A stretch of DNA of 64,000 nucleotides from CAVXFB01 sp963760935 (GCA_963760935.1 CAVXFB010000006.1:930001-994000); one strand, 5' to 3'; shown: positions 55,295 through 63,443, counted from the stretch's first letter. A program made the numbers and translations. Notes: generated by a model from the letters alone, not told the origin.

Positions 55295-57076
55295 GTGTCC
55301 CTGTGGAATCCAAAGATTATGGCCAAGAAGTTCCGTGCCTTGTTGATATTGGCGGTTGTGGCCATCATTTTCACGATGGGCGCCGGCACATTGTTGGCCG
55401 CCGATGGCACGCTTCCGGTCGGCGGCGATTTTCGCGGGCCCGGCTATTATCTGAGTTGGATCAAGATTCTTGCATTCTGGCTCGTTTTCTTGGCGTGGGT
55501 GCATAGCAACAACTGGGTCAGCATCGACGCGCAAGAGTTGAAACTGAATTACCAGCGCTGGAACCCAATTGTCTTCGGCACCTTCATGGCAGCGATCGTG
55601 CTGGCGTGGCTGATACCAGTTTTTTGGGTAGGCATCGGCTTGCTGATTGTTGCGTATGCCGCGCCGCTGACTGCATATGTTGTCGCGCGAAATAAGCAGG
55701 TCGACAACAACCTGCCGCGTGTTGACCCCCGAGCATCTCCGCTACTGGTTTGCGACCAGGGCCAACATGATGGGGATGAAGATCGCGGTCGAGAAGCGCG
55801 ATCCGCACGAGGCCGGCGCCCCGTGACGCTGTCGGCCCGCGGCGGTCCGGATGAACCCACCAACAACGCTCGGCTGCTAAGGGCACGCCAATCGCCAGGG
55901 CTGCTTACCGCGCGGGAAATTGTAGCCGACGGCTTGGCCGGCCGTTCGACCGCGATCATGCTCGATTACACGCAACAGGCCGTGGCGGTGCGAACGATGG
56001 TCGACGGCGTGTGGATACCACGCGAGGCCACGGATCGCGAGAGCGGCGATGCGGCCCTGGAATCGCTCAAGCTGCTCTGTGGACTGAATTCCACGGACCG
56101 GCAGACCCGTCAGACGGGCACATTTTTTGCCGACTACGATTCAGTTCGTTATTCGGCGGTTCTTACATCGCAAGGCACCGCTAATGGCGAACGGGTGTTG
56201 CTGCAATTCGAAGATCAGAAAGTGCGATTTAAGAGCCTGGATGAGTTAGGAATGCGTGCCAAGGTGCAGGAACAACTCCTTGATTTGCTCCGTGCCGAAC
56301 AGGGCTTCGTGCTGTTCTCGGCAGCCCCAGCCAATGGCTTGCGCAGTACGACCGACGTCACCCTGCACACGTGCGACCGCTACATCCGGGAGTTCGCCAC
56401 TCTGGAGGAAGAGGGAAGCCCCTATCCGCCCGTCGAGAACATCCCTGTAACCACATACAATGTGCTTGAGGGGCAGTCACCGGCCGATCTGCTTCCGCGA
56501 GTCTTTCGCACCGAGCCCAATGTGGTGGTCGTCCGCGACTTGGTCAACGCTGAAACCGTCAGCTTGATGTGTAAGGAAATCGCCGACAATCGCTTGATGA
56601 TTAGCACAATCCGCGCCAAGGATTGTGCCGAAGCGCTATTGCGGGTGCTGGCGCTCGGCGTGCCGCCGGCCGAGTTTGCCAAAGCGGTGACCGGCGTCAT
56701 TTGCCAGCGGTTGGTACGGAAGCTTTGCGACTCCTGTAAAGAAGCGTACGCGCCGCCTGCGCAAGTGCTCCAGCAACTAGGCATCCCCGAAGGCCGCGTC
56801 CAAGCCTTCTATCGCCCGCCACAACCCAATCCCGAAGAGCCAAAGGAGCCTTGCACGGTGTGCGGTGGTATTGGCTACCTGGGTCGCACCGCAATTTTTG
56901 AACTACTTGTCGTGGGCGACAACGTCCGTAAGGCGCTGAAAACCAATTCAAAGCTCGATATCGTGCGCCAGGCCGCCCGCAAAGATGGCATGAAGAACTT
57001 TCAAGAAGAGGGCATCTTGCTGGTCGTCAGGGGTGTGACCTCGCTGCCGGAGCTAATGCGTGTGCTGAAGGCGTAA
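55295..57076 (+). CDS. Membrane-anchored GspE-like protein with degenerate ATPase motifs (internal out-of-frame patch)
   Basis: 593 residues as read. The N-terminus has about four hydrophobic segments (14-36, 51-67, 88-105, 107-127). The C-terminal half resembles GspE/PilB, but the Walker A site reads SAAPANGLRSTT (no GK) and Walker B VVVVRDLVN (no GE). The end IAVGVICQRLVRKLCDSCKEAY ... CTVCGGIGYLGRTAIFELL with C-x2-C pairs is typical GspE. From 55715 to 55819 the frame is wrong: the shifted frame gives VLTPEHLRYWFATRANMMGMK. One extra C near 55714 and one lost C near 55820 explain this. Confidence 0.85.
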   Translation: MSLWNPKIMAKKFRALLILAVVAIIFTMGAGTLLAADGTLPVGGDFRGPGYYLSWIKILAFWLVFLAWVHSNNWVSIDAQELKLNYQRWNPIVFGTFMAAIVLAWLIPVFWVGIGLLIVAYAAPLTAYVVARNKQVDNNLPRVDPRASPLLVCDQGQHDGDEDRGREARSARGRRPVTLSARGGPDEPTNNARLLRARQSPGLLTAREIVADGLAGRSTAIMLDYTQQAVAVRTMVDGVWIPREATDRESGDAALESLKLLCGLNSTDRQTRQTGTFFADYDSVRYSAVLTSQGTANGERVLLQFEDQKVRFKSLDELGMRAKVQEQLLDLLRAEQGFVLFSAAPANGLRSTTDVTLHTCDRYIREFATLEEEGSPYPPVENIPVTTYNVLEGQSPADLLPRVFRTEPNVVVVRDLVNAETVSLMCKEIADNRLMISTIRAKDCAEALLRVLALGVPPAEFAKAVTGVICQRLVRKLCDSCKEAYAPPAQVLQQLGIPEGRVQAFYRPPQPNPEEPKEPCTVCGGIGYLGRTAIFELLVVGDNVRKALKTNSKLDIVRQAARKDGMKNFQEEGILLVVRGVTSLPELMRVLKA

Positions 57077-57124
57077 GTATTAATCAATTTTAGAACTCTA
57101 AACCACGAACCCGCTTCCATCGCT

Positions 57125-57738
57125 ATGGGCTCTCTGTTAACGATCCTGATGCTGGTGATTCTTTTGGCCTGCATGGCGACGCTGTATACCGAGGGAATGT
57201 GGGGCAATGCGATTCTCTTTGTGAACGTGGTGACCGCGGCCCTGTTGGCAACGAACTTCTTCGAACCGGTTGCTCGCGGCTGGATAGTTGGCAGCCCTCC
57301 TACACGTACGTGTGGGATTTTCTTGCGATCTGGGGATTGTTCTCTATCTTCTTGCTGGTCCTTAGAACATTGACCGATCAAGTCTCGAAGGTGAAAGTCC
57401 GATTTCTGAAGCTCGCTGATCAAATTGGCGGCACGGTGTTTGCGTTCCTAATTGGTTGGGTAATGATCTGCTTTACGATGATGAGCCTGCACACCGCGCC
57501 ACTGGCAAAGACGTTTCTCTTTGGCGGGTTTGACGTCAGCCAGCCCATGTTCCTGGGACTGAAGCCCGACCAAAAATGGCTTGGTTTCGTGCAGATGGAG
57601 TCAGACGGGGCCTTCTGCCGATCGGAACCTGGACACAAATTTGATCCCGACGGCACTTTTATTCGTAGGTATGCAGACCGTCGGGCGAAGGTCCAGGAAA
57701 ATATTGCACAGAAGAATAGCATTCGCGTCGGGCAGTAA
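57125..57738 (+). CDS. CvpA-family-like membrane protein (frame broken by 1 nt)
   Basis: The N-terminal frame has two hydrophobic helices (LLTILMLVILLACMATLYTEGMWGNAILFVNVVTAALLATNFFEPVAR). A second frame continues LDSWQPSYTYVWDFLAIWGLFSIFLLVLRTLTDQVSKVKVRF, then IGGTVFAFLIGWVMICFTMMSLHTAPLA. Joining requires one base near 57277. Four helices and the LLAL-x-NFFEP-A pattern resemble CvpA (colicin V production) proteins. It follows the GspE-like gene by about 50 nt, so it may belong to the same membrane cluster. Function is unknown. Confidence 0.7.
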
Positions 57739-57816
57739 GAACAAGTGAAGAACGGCAACGAGCAACATTTGGTTGCATTCTTTCTGGGTTTGTGACATAT
57801 CAGCACTTATAGAGCT

Positions 57817-58551
57817 ATGCGTCCCAGTGTTCCCGACGTGCATATTAGCGATTCGCAAGATGCTGAACTGGCAGCATATCGGTCGATCTCCGGGCTGGCA
57901 ATCATTGGCTTGATTCTCGGGCTACTGGCCCCGCTGGCGATGGTCGATCCCGTGCTCTGGTTGTTGCCAATCCCCGGAGTCATCGTCAACTGGATGGCGC
58001 TACGGCGTATCAGGTTTGCCGGCCCATCAATGATGGGCCGCAAGATAGCAATCTTGGGCGCCGCTATCTCGCTGGCGTTTCTGGCGGCTGCACCGGCCGA
58101 ATGGTTTGTGTACCGAAAGATCGTTCGAGACGAGGCCCGACAGTTCGCTGACATGTGGTTCCGATACCTTGCGCATGATGAGCCTCAGATGGCCTACCAA
58201 TTGACCATCGCACCACGTTCCCGCCAACCACTGAACGACCAACTGTTGTCGTACTATCAAAGCAATCGAGATTTGTCACAACAACTGGAGAGCTACGCTA
58301 ACGGCTCTCCTGTGCGCTCTTTGCTTGCGCTTGGGCCGAGGGCTCAAGTTCGCTTCTATCAAACGATCGATCAGACGCGAGGGGAAGCCCTCGATCAGAT
58401 TGCGGTATGTTACGCGGTGACCTATGACGAGCAGGGAGAAAAGACGTCTTTCTTCGTGTTGCTTCAGTTGATTCACGGGGTACTTCCCGATGGTCGGGCG
58501 GATTGGCGAATCTTGCAAGCGCAAGGTGGATTCCGCCCTGAAGGTTGGTAG
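57817..58551 (+). CDS. Membrane protein with DUF4190-like N-terminus
   Basis: 244 residues: three N-terminal helices (SISGLAIIGLILGLLAPLAMVDPVLWLLPIPGVIVNWMALRRI ... GRKIAILGAAISLAFLAAAPA) in the DUF4190-like arrangement, then a soluble domain (ARQFADMWFRYLAHDEPQMAYQLTIAPRSRQPLNDQLLSYYQSN, VRFYQTIDQTRGEALDQIAVCYAVTYDE) that looks NTF2/DUF4878-like. It is last in the run with the CvpA-like gene. Assignment is by hydropathy and pattern only. Confidence 0.65.
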   Translation: MRPSVPDVHISDSQDAELAAYRSISGLAIIGLILGLLAPLAMVDPVLWLLPIPGVIVNWMALRRIRFAGPSMMGRKIAILGAAISLAFLAAAPAEWFVYRKIVRDEARQFADMWFRYLAHDEPQMAYQLTIAPRSRQPLNDQLLSYYQSNRDLSQQLESYANGSPVRSLLALGPRAQVRFYQTIDQTRGEALDQIAVCYAVTYDEQGEKTSFFVLLQLIHGVLPDGRADWRILQAQGGFRPEGW

Positions 58552-59156
58552 GCTCGGCAAGGTCTGTAGTGTCTCAGGCCAAATCGCGCCGGGGCCAAGG
58601 TAGGTGACGGTTTCCTCGGAGCCCATTGTGATGATGCAGGGAGGCGTTGCGGACCGTGCTCGCGTGATGCAGCCGAAAGTAGATGTCTCGGAGGTGTGTC
58701 GACGGTAGAGGATCGCGTAGGCGACCTGGCGAGCGTGCAGGCCGTAACGTGAGCGAACGCTGAGCAGGCTTCGAAAAGGGTGATGTGGAAGCCGACCCGC
58801 CTGAATAACGGGGAAGGCCGCCGTTGCTGGGGATGGCGAACGACATGAACCGGCGGTCACGCCGGGACCGCGTCGCACCGTGAAGCCCGCGCCCGATCGT
58901 TGCTGCACGCCTTGTACTCCCGCTATGACCACCGGATTGACCGATCACCTATGGCCCCTGTGAGCATGGTTGACGTTTCCAGCAGTGCAACGAACATGGA
59001 ACACCAAGCGTTCTTACTGAAAGACCAAAGTCCTTAACTTGGTTCGTATGTTCGTATGGGGTTGTGCTGCGCTCCACCCCCGGCTACTCACGTCCGGCCG
59101 CTTCGTGGCACCGGTAGCGACGGCGCTGGATGCCACCACTTCTCGGACCCTTTCGT
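58552..59156. other. 605-nt region without a convincing gene
   Basis: Both strands carry long overlapping ORFs (e.g. minus 58276-58932 and 58574-58948), rich in Arg/Ser/Pro/His and without known motifs, and the first overlaps the 3' third of the preceding gene. CCCGGCTACTCACGTCCGGCCGC at 59082-59104 is repeat-like text. It could be a degraded mobile element or an unrecognised structured RNA; no decisive feature is seen. Confidence 0.5.
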
Positions 59157-60176
59157 CTACGTCGCGATCTTCCGGCCCACGGCTTCGGCCACTTTGCGGC
59201 AGAGTTGCATGAGATTCTGGAACTGCTCGAAGTCGAGCGATTGATAACCGTCGCTTAGGGCCGACTCGGGGTCGGGGTGGACCTCGATGATCAGGCCATC
59301 GGCGCCCGCGGCAATGGCAGCGGCCGCCATCGGCGCAACCAGATTCGTATGGCCTGTGCCGTGGCTGGGATCGACCACCACCGGCAGATGCGTCCGCTCG
59401 TGCAACCAGGGTACAGTGGCCAGGGGAAGCGTGTAACGGGTGTGGGACTCGAAGGTGCGGATGCCGCGCTCGCAGAGCATGACGTTTGGATTTCCGGCGT
59501 TGAGGATGTACTCGGCGGCCAGCAGCAATTCGTCGAGCGTGGCGCTTGCTCCGCGTTTCAGGAGCACCGGTTTGCCCTCGTCGCCTAAGGCTTCCAGCAG
59601 TCGGTAGTTTTGCATGTTTCGGGCACCGACTTGCAGGACGTCGGCATACCGGGCGACCAACGGGATGTCTTCGGTGGCGATGACTTCCGTCACCACGGCC
59701 AAGCCGGTTTCGTCGCGGGCTGTGGCAAGTATCTTCAGACCGTCTTCTTTAAGCCCTTGGAAGCTGTAGGGACTCGTCCGTGGCTTGAAAGCTCCGCCGC
59801 GCAGGGCTGTAGCGCCGGCCCGCTTGACGGCTCTGGCGGTGGCAAGCGTTTGCTCTTCGTTTTCCACCGAGCACGGCCCGGCAATCATACCAATATGGCA
59901 ATTGCCCACCGACAAGCTGCCGGCGCGGACGACGGTTGGCTCGGCGCGAACTTCGCGGCTGGCAACTTTGTACGGGGCGAGGATCGGCACCACCTCGGCG
60001 ACCCCGGGCCCGCTCTCCAACGACTGGCGGAACTCGTCGCGCTTTTCGCCGATGGCCGCGATGACGGTCCGCTCGGTGCCATAGATCGGATGGGCCTTGA
60101 GGCCAAGTTGTTCGACGCGGTGGATCATATGCTCGATTTGGTCGGGGGTTGCTCCTCGTTTCATCACAACAATCAC
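59157..60176 (-). CDS. aroF: 3-deoxy-7-phosphoheptulonate (DAHP) synthase
   Basis: 339 residues, type I-beta DAHP synthase with an N-terminal ferredoxin-like regulatory domain (IVVMKRGATPDQIEHMIHRVEQLGLKAHPIYGTERTVIAAIG). The core has MIAGPCSVENEEQTLATARAVKRAGATALRGGAFKPRTSPYSFQG, TEVIATEDI, VGARNMQNYRLLE, VLLKRGASATLDELLLAAEYIL, VVDPSHGTGH and IIEVHPDPESALSDGYQSL. It starts the shikimate pathway from PEP and erythrose-4-phosphate. Upstream lies an aromatic leader peptide and terminator, so expression should follow Trp/Tyr/Phe supply. Confidence 0.95.
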   Translation of the reverse strand: MIVVMKRGATPDQIEHMIHRVEQLGLKAHPIYGTERTVIAAIGEKRDEFRQSLESGPGVAEVVPILAPYKVASREVRAEPTVVRAGSLSVGNCHIGMIAGPCSVENEEQTLATARAVKRAGATALRGGAFKPRTSPYSFQGLKEDGLKILATARDETGLAVVTEVIATEDIPLVARYADVLQVGARNMQNYRLLEALGDEGKPVLLKRGASATLDELLLAAEYILNAGNPNVMLCERGIRTFESHTRYTLPLATVPWLHERTHLPVVVDPSHGTGHTNLVAPMAAAAIAAGADGLIIEVHPDPESALSDGYQSLDFEQFQNLMQLCRKVAEAVGRKIAT

Positions 60177-60250
60177 CGTGTGGCTCCTTTCAGGACAAAT
60201 GTCAGAGGTCGGAACTCAGAGGACAGCGGTGGCGCGGTTGGCACAAGAAC

Positions 60251-60288
60251 AAAAAAAGCCCCGAGACCTGATGAGGTCTCGGGGCTTT
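60251..60288 (-). terminator. Rho-independent terminator of the aroF attenuator
   Basis: On the minus strand, AAAGCCCCGAGACCT (60288-60274), loop CATC, AGGTCTCGGGGCTTT (60269-60255), continuing as a run of seven T to 60251. The 15-bp stem is perfect. It sits 75 nt before the aroF ATG and after the leader ORF, so it must be bypassed for aroF to be expressed. Confidence 0.9.
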
Positions 60289-60342
60289 GGTCTTCTGTGG
60301 ATTGTGCTATCGGCTACGCACCACCTCCGACCCCGAAACCTC
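60273..60342 (-). promoter_or_regulatory. Candidate antiterminator pairing of the aroF attenuator
   Basis: GAGGTTTCGGGG in the leader ORF (60342-60331) is complementary to CCCCGAGACCTC, the 5' arm of the terminator (60284-60273), over 12 bp with one G-U. Using the 5' arm here prevents the terminator. The leader segment lies 7 nt after the last aromatic codon, so a ribosome stalled in the run would expose or position it. Confidence 0.65.
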
Positions 60343-60388
60343 GGGGGGTAAAATAAAAGTACCAATACCAAGTGCAGAACCGATTCAT
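60314..60388 (-). CDS. Aromatic leader peptide of aroF (attenuator)
   Basis: A 24-codon ORF: MNRFCT, then W-Y-W-Y-F-Y-F (residues 7-13), then TPRGFGVGGGA and TAG. Seven consecutive aromatic residues covering all three end products of the shikimate pathway, ahead of DAHP synthase and followed by a perfect terminator, are the expected signature of ribosome-mediated attenuation. Only a weak GAG lies upstream as possible ribosome site. Expression is not shown. No gene symbol is proposed. Confidence 0.82.
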   Translation of the reverse strand: MNRFCTWYWYFYFTPRGFGVGGGA

Positions 60389-60410
60389 GCGACACTCAAA
60401 TGCAGTGGAT

Positions 60411-60424
60411 AGGGGCGAGCCCCT
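60411..60424. promoter_or_regulatory. Perfect palindrome upstream of the aroF leader
   Basis: AGGGGC-GA-GCCCCT, 23-36 nt before the leader ATG. It may be an operator or part of the 5' RNA structure. The aroF promoter itself could not be placed. Confidence 0.35.
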
Positions 60425-60621
60425 TAACAACTTCTATTTTCGTCACCTTATTGAAAAAAGCAATAGGAAAAATCGTTAAGATGCGCGGGTGTCGCCACGA
60501 ATGCACGGCGGGTATGGGCGACCTGCTTCGCGGCAGGCGAAACGACCTTCGCCTCAAATATAGGCCGCAAATGGACCAGATACGGCACTTTGTCGTTCTA
60601 CCGGCTGAGGTGCCGGCTTGC

Positions 60622-60651
60622 TTGACAAGGGGGGGGCGATTCGCCTACATT
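60622..60651 (+). promoter_or_regulatory. Promoter of the phosphotriesterase-like gene
   Basis: TTGACA (60622-60627), 18-nt spacer including eight G, TACATT (60646-60651). The start codon is 60 nt downstream. It is a strong housekeeping-type match. Confidence 0.65.
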
Positions 60652-60710
60652 AACCGATGTCGTAAAGTTCTTGCCGAGCCCTGTAAATTTTGAGAATTCG
60701 GAGAAGTTCC

Positions 60711-61772
60711 ATGAAACGGACCATTGGTGTGCTTGCGGCGTTTCTACTCATTTCCTCATGGGTGCAGGGAGCTGAGTCGGCCAAGCTCCAGCAACTTGCG
60801 GAAAAGACCGCGGCATGGGAAGGCAAAGTGATGACGGTGACCGGCCTGATTCCGGCCGATCAACTCGGAATCACGATGCCGCACGAGCACATCCTGATCC
60901 GCGTGCTGGGCCCGAAAACCGACCTCATGGACGAGGGGGTGGCGACCGAAGAACTCGCTCTGTACCCCAAGGCCGGCGGGAAGACCATTGTCGACCTGAC
61001 GAGCATTGGTCTCAGTCGCAACCCGGAGGCGCTCAAGCGAATTTCGGAGAAGACTGGCGTCCAAATTGTCATGGGCTGCGGCTACTATAAGGACGCTTGG
61101 CAGAACATGGGCATCCGCGCAATGACCGAGGACGACATCGTCGAGGAGATGGTTCGCGACATTGTGGTCGGAATCGACGGGGTTCATGCCGGCATCATTG
61201 GCGAGCTTGGGGTGGACTATCCGCCTAAGGATCAGCCGTTCTATCCCTTCGAGGCAAAGAATCTCAGGGCGGGCGCCCGGGCGCAGAAACTGACCGGCGC
61301 GGCCATCAACGTCCACATGGAGTGCAACGCGACGCCGTACGAACTTAATAGCGGCATCGATATCCTGGAAAAGGCCGGCGCCGACCTCTCGCGGGTTGTC
61401 ATTAGCCATCGTCTGCCAAGGCCTTGGGAGCTGCACATCCTTAAGCACATAGCCGACCGTGGCTGCTACATCGAGTTCGACACCTTCGGTCTGGAGATCT
61501 GGCCATCGCTCCGCAATCAGCTTAATGGCAAGGAGGACGCCCCGGCCACGATCAAAGCTCTTATCAAGGATGGCTATATCAACAAGATTCTGCTTTCGAT
61601 GGATTTCGATTGCCAGCTCTGCTACAAGCGAAACGGCGGTTACGGCTACGCCCATATCATCAACGAAGTGGTGCCCGAGCTCAAGGCGGCGGGAGTTACC
61701 GACGAACAGATCCACACGATGTTAGTGGAGAATCCGAAGCGGCTGCTGCCGTTCAAGAACTACGCGAAGTAA
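60711..61772 (+). CDS. Secreted phosphotriesterase-family hydrolase
   Basis: 353 residues with a signal peptide (KRTIGVLAAFLLISSWVQGAES). The amidohydrolase barrel has the first metal motif in GITMPHEHILIRVLG, KTIVDLTSIGLSRNPEALKRISEKTGVQIVMGCGYY, the bridging position in IGELGVDYPP (Glu rather than the carbamylated Lys of true PTE), a ligand region INVHMECN, SHRLPRP and the Asp in LLSMDFDCQL. It is a PTE homologue probably acting on lactones or sugar esters rather than organophosphates. AGAAGTTCC precedes the ATG. It heads the following metabolic genes. Confidence 0.85.
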   Translation: MKRTIGVLAAFLLISSWVQGAESAKLQQLAEKTAAWEGKVMTVTGLIPADQLGITMPHEHILIRVLGPKTDLMDEGVATEELALYPKAGGKTIVDLTSIGLSRNPEALKRISEKTGVQIVMGCGYYKDAWQNMGIRAMTEDDIVEEMVRDIVVGIDGVHAGIIGELGVDYPPKDQPFYPFEAKNLRAGARAQKLTGAAINVHMECNATPYELNSGIDILEKAGADLSRVVISHRLPRPWELHILKHIADRGCYIEFDTFGLEIWPSLRNQLNGKEDAPATIKALIKDGYINKILLSMDFDCQLCYKRNGGYGYAHIINEVVPELKAAGVTDEQIHTMLVENPKRLLPFKNYAK

Positions 61773-61836
61773 ACCGCACAGCGAGAAAGGGGCGGCGGAC
61801 GCGTCTGCCGCTCCTTTCGCTCATACGAGGATCATC

Positions 61837-62235
61837 GTGTTCAAAGGTTTAGATCATTTGGCCATCGCGGTGGCCGATACGGAAGAGGCTCTGAAGATCT
61901 GGCGCGACCGTTTTGGCTTTCCCGTGTTGTTTAGTGAGAAAGTCAACAACGACACGAGCCTGTTAACGCACCTGGATCTCGGCAACACACACCTGCAACT
62001 CGTTGAGCCGCTGACGCCGGACCATCCGCTGCATGAGTGGCTCAAGCGAAATGGCTCCGGGTTGCACCACATCTGCTTGACCGTGGATGACGTGGGGGCA
62101 GCCTTTCAAGAGACGGCCAACATGGGATTGCCGCCGGGCGAGGCCAAGCCGCATCAGGGAACCAAGGGCAAGCGGGCACTGTTTATTGACCCTACTTCGA
62201 CAGACGGCGTACGAGTGGAACTCACAGGCCGTTGA
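61837..62235 (+). CDS. VOC-family protein, methylmalonyl-CoA epimerase-like
   Basis: 132 residues, two beta-alpha-beta3 VOC modules: FKGLDHLAIAVADTEEALKIWRDRFGF, LGNTHLQLVEPLTPDHPLHEWLKRNGSGLHHICLTVDD, and FIDPTSTDGVRVEL. Metal ligands would be H7, the Q in HLQLVEP, H in LHHICL and the C-terminal E. The pattern matches methylmalonyl-CoA epimerase (mce), but no mutase is adjacent, so the substrate is uncertain. GTG start at 61837 with GAGG at 61827-61830. Confidence 0.85.
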   Translation: MFKGLDHLAIAVADTEEALKIWRDRFGFPVLFSEKVNNDTSLLTHLDLGNTHLQLVEPLTPDHPLHEWLKRNGSGLHHICLTVDDVGAAFQETANMGLPPGEAKPHQGTKGKRALFIDPTSTDGVRVELTGR

Positions 62236-62291
62236 TATTTTCTCAGTGCTCGGTACTGAGCCGCATCGTTTACCGGAAAGGAACACACAAC

Positions 62292-63359
62292 ATGAAACAG
62301 GGCTATTTTCAACGCGTCACGGCACAAACCCCCACGCGGTTTTGGATCAATAATCCCACTCGAGAAGAAGCCGATATGGCGATAGCCGCCGGCGCAGTCG
62401 GCTGCACGCTCAACCCCTCGTACAGCCAGAAGATGATCGACCATCCGCAGGAAGGTCCCTACGCGCTGGCGTTGCTCGACGAGGCAATCCGCGAGTCGAA
62501 GACCGATTCGGAGGCCGAGGTCATTTTGCAGCGGAAGCTGGCCAAGCCGATCCTCGACAAGTTCCGCACACTCTGGGAAAAGGGCCCTTCAAAGAACGGA
62601 TTTGTGAGCATCCAGGGCGATCCGGTCAATGAGCATGACGCCGATTTCATCATCGAACAGGCTCGGGCGAATCGCAAAGTCGCGCCCAACGTCTGCTGCA
62701 AGATTCCCGCGACCGCCCCGGGCATCAAGGCGATGGAGACTCTGTTTGCTGAAGACGTGCCGGTCAACGCCACGGAGATTTTTGCCATCCGACAGGGCGT
62801 CGACGTTTGCGAATTGCACGAGAAGGTGGCGAAGAAGACCGGCAAGCCGTCAATCTTATGGATCTCGCACATTGCCGGAATCTATGACGACTACCTGCGC
62901 AATTGCGTGCAACAGCAGCACATCGACATCTCGCCCGACGTCTACTGGCAAGGCGGCCTCGCCGTCGCCCGCAAACTGTACAAGATCATGATCGAGCGCG
63001 GCTACCAAGCCACGTTCATTGGTGGCGGCGCCCGCGGCCTTCACCACTTCACCGAAATGGTCGGCGGCGACGTTGTCATTACAATCAACTGGAAAGGGAC
63101 CGCCGACAAGTTGATCGAGAGCGATCCGCCGGTAGTGTATCGCTTGTTCAATCCCGTACCGCAGCACGTGCTCGATGAGTTGATGCAGAAATTGCCCGAT
63201 TTCAAGCGCGGCTACGTCGACGAGGGACTTACCATGCATGAGTACGAGGAGTTCGGTCCCGTCGAACTCTTCCGCAGCATGTTCATGGGCAGTTGGAATC
63301 GCGTCCTTGACGTCGCCAAGCAACGCCGCGCGGCAATCGCAAAAGTCACCGCGGCATAA
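62292..63359 (+). CDS. Transaldolase-family protein
   Basis: 355 residues of the transaldolase/Fsa barrel superfamily: TPTRFWINNPTREEADMAIAAGAVGCTLNPSYSQKM, FVSIQGDPVNEHDADFIIEQA, the Schiff-base Lys in CCKIPATAPGIKAMETL (K137), VPVNATEIFAIRQGVDVCELHEK and MGSWNRVLDVAKQRR. The NPSYSQ segment stands where classical TalB has a TTNPSL motif. It acts on phosphorylated sugars; the exact substrate is unknown. It follows the VOC gene closely and precedes a Gfo/Idh oxidoreductase. Confidence 0.83.
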   Translation: MKQGYFQRVTAQTPTRFWINNPTREEADMAIAAGAVGCTLNPSYSQKMIDHPQEGPYALALLDEAIRESKTDSEAEVILQRKLAKPILDKFRTLWEKGPSKNGFVSIQGDPVNEHDADFIIEQARANRKVAPNVCCKIPATAPGIKAMETLFAEDVPVNATEIFAIRQGVDVCELHEKVAKKTGKPSILWISHIAGIYDDYLRNCVQQQHIDISPDVYWQGGLAVARKLYKIMIERGYQATFIGGGARGLHHFTEMVGGDVVITINWKGTADKLIESDPPVVYRLFNPVPQHVLDELMQKLPDFKRGYVDEGLTMHEYEEFGPVELFRSMFMGSWNRVLDVAKQRRAAIAKVTAA

Positions 63360-63443
63360 CGATTGCCGCACCCACCTGGAGTCGTACCCACCTAGTACCC
63401 CCGCCATATAGTTTTGCCAACCCATGCCATAAGGGAGAACGCC

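Noticed and set aside
58276..58932. 218-codon minus-strand ORF
   Set aside because: Overlaps the 3' part of the DUF4190-like gene and reads as Arg/Ser/Pro-rich shadow text.
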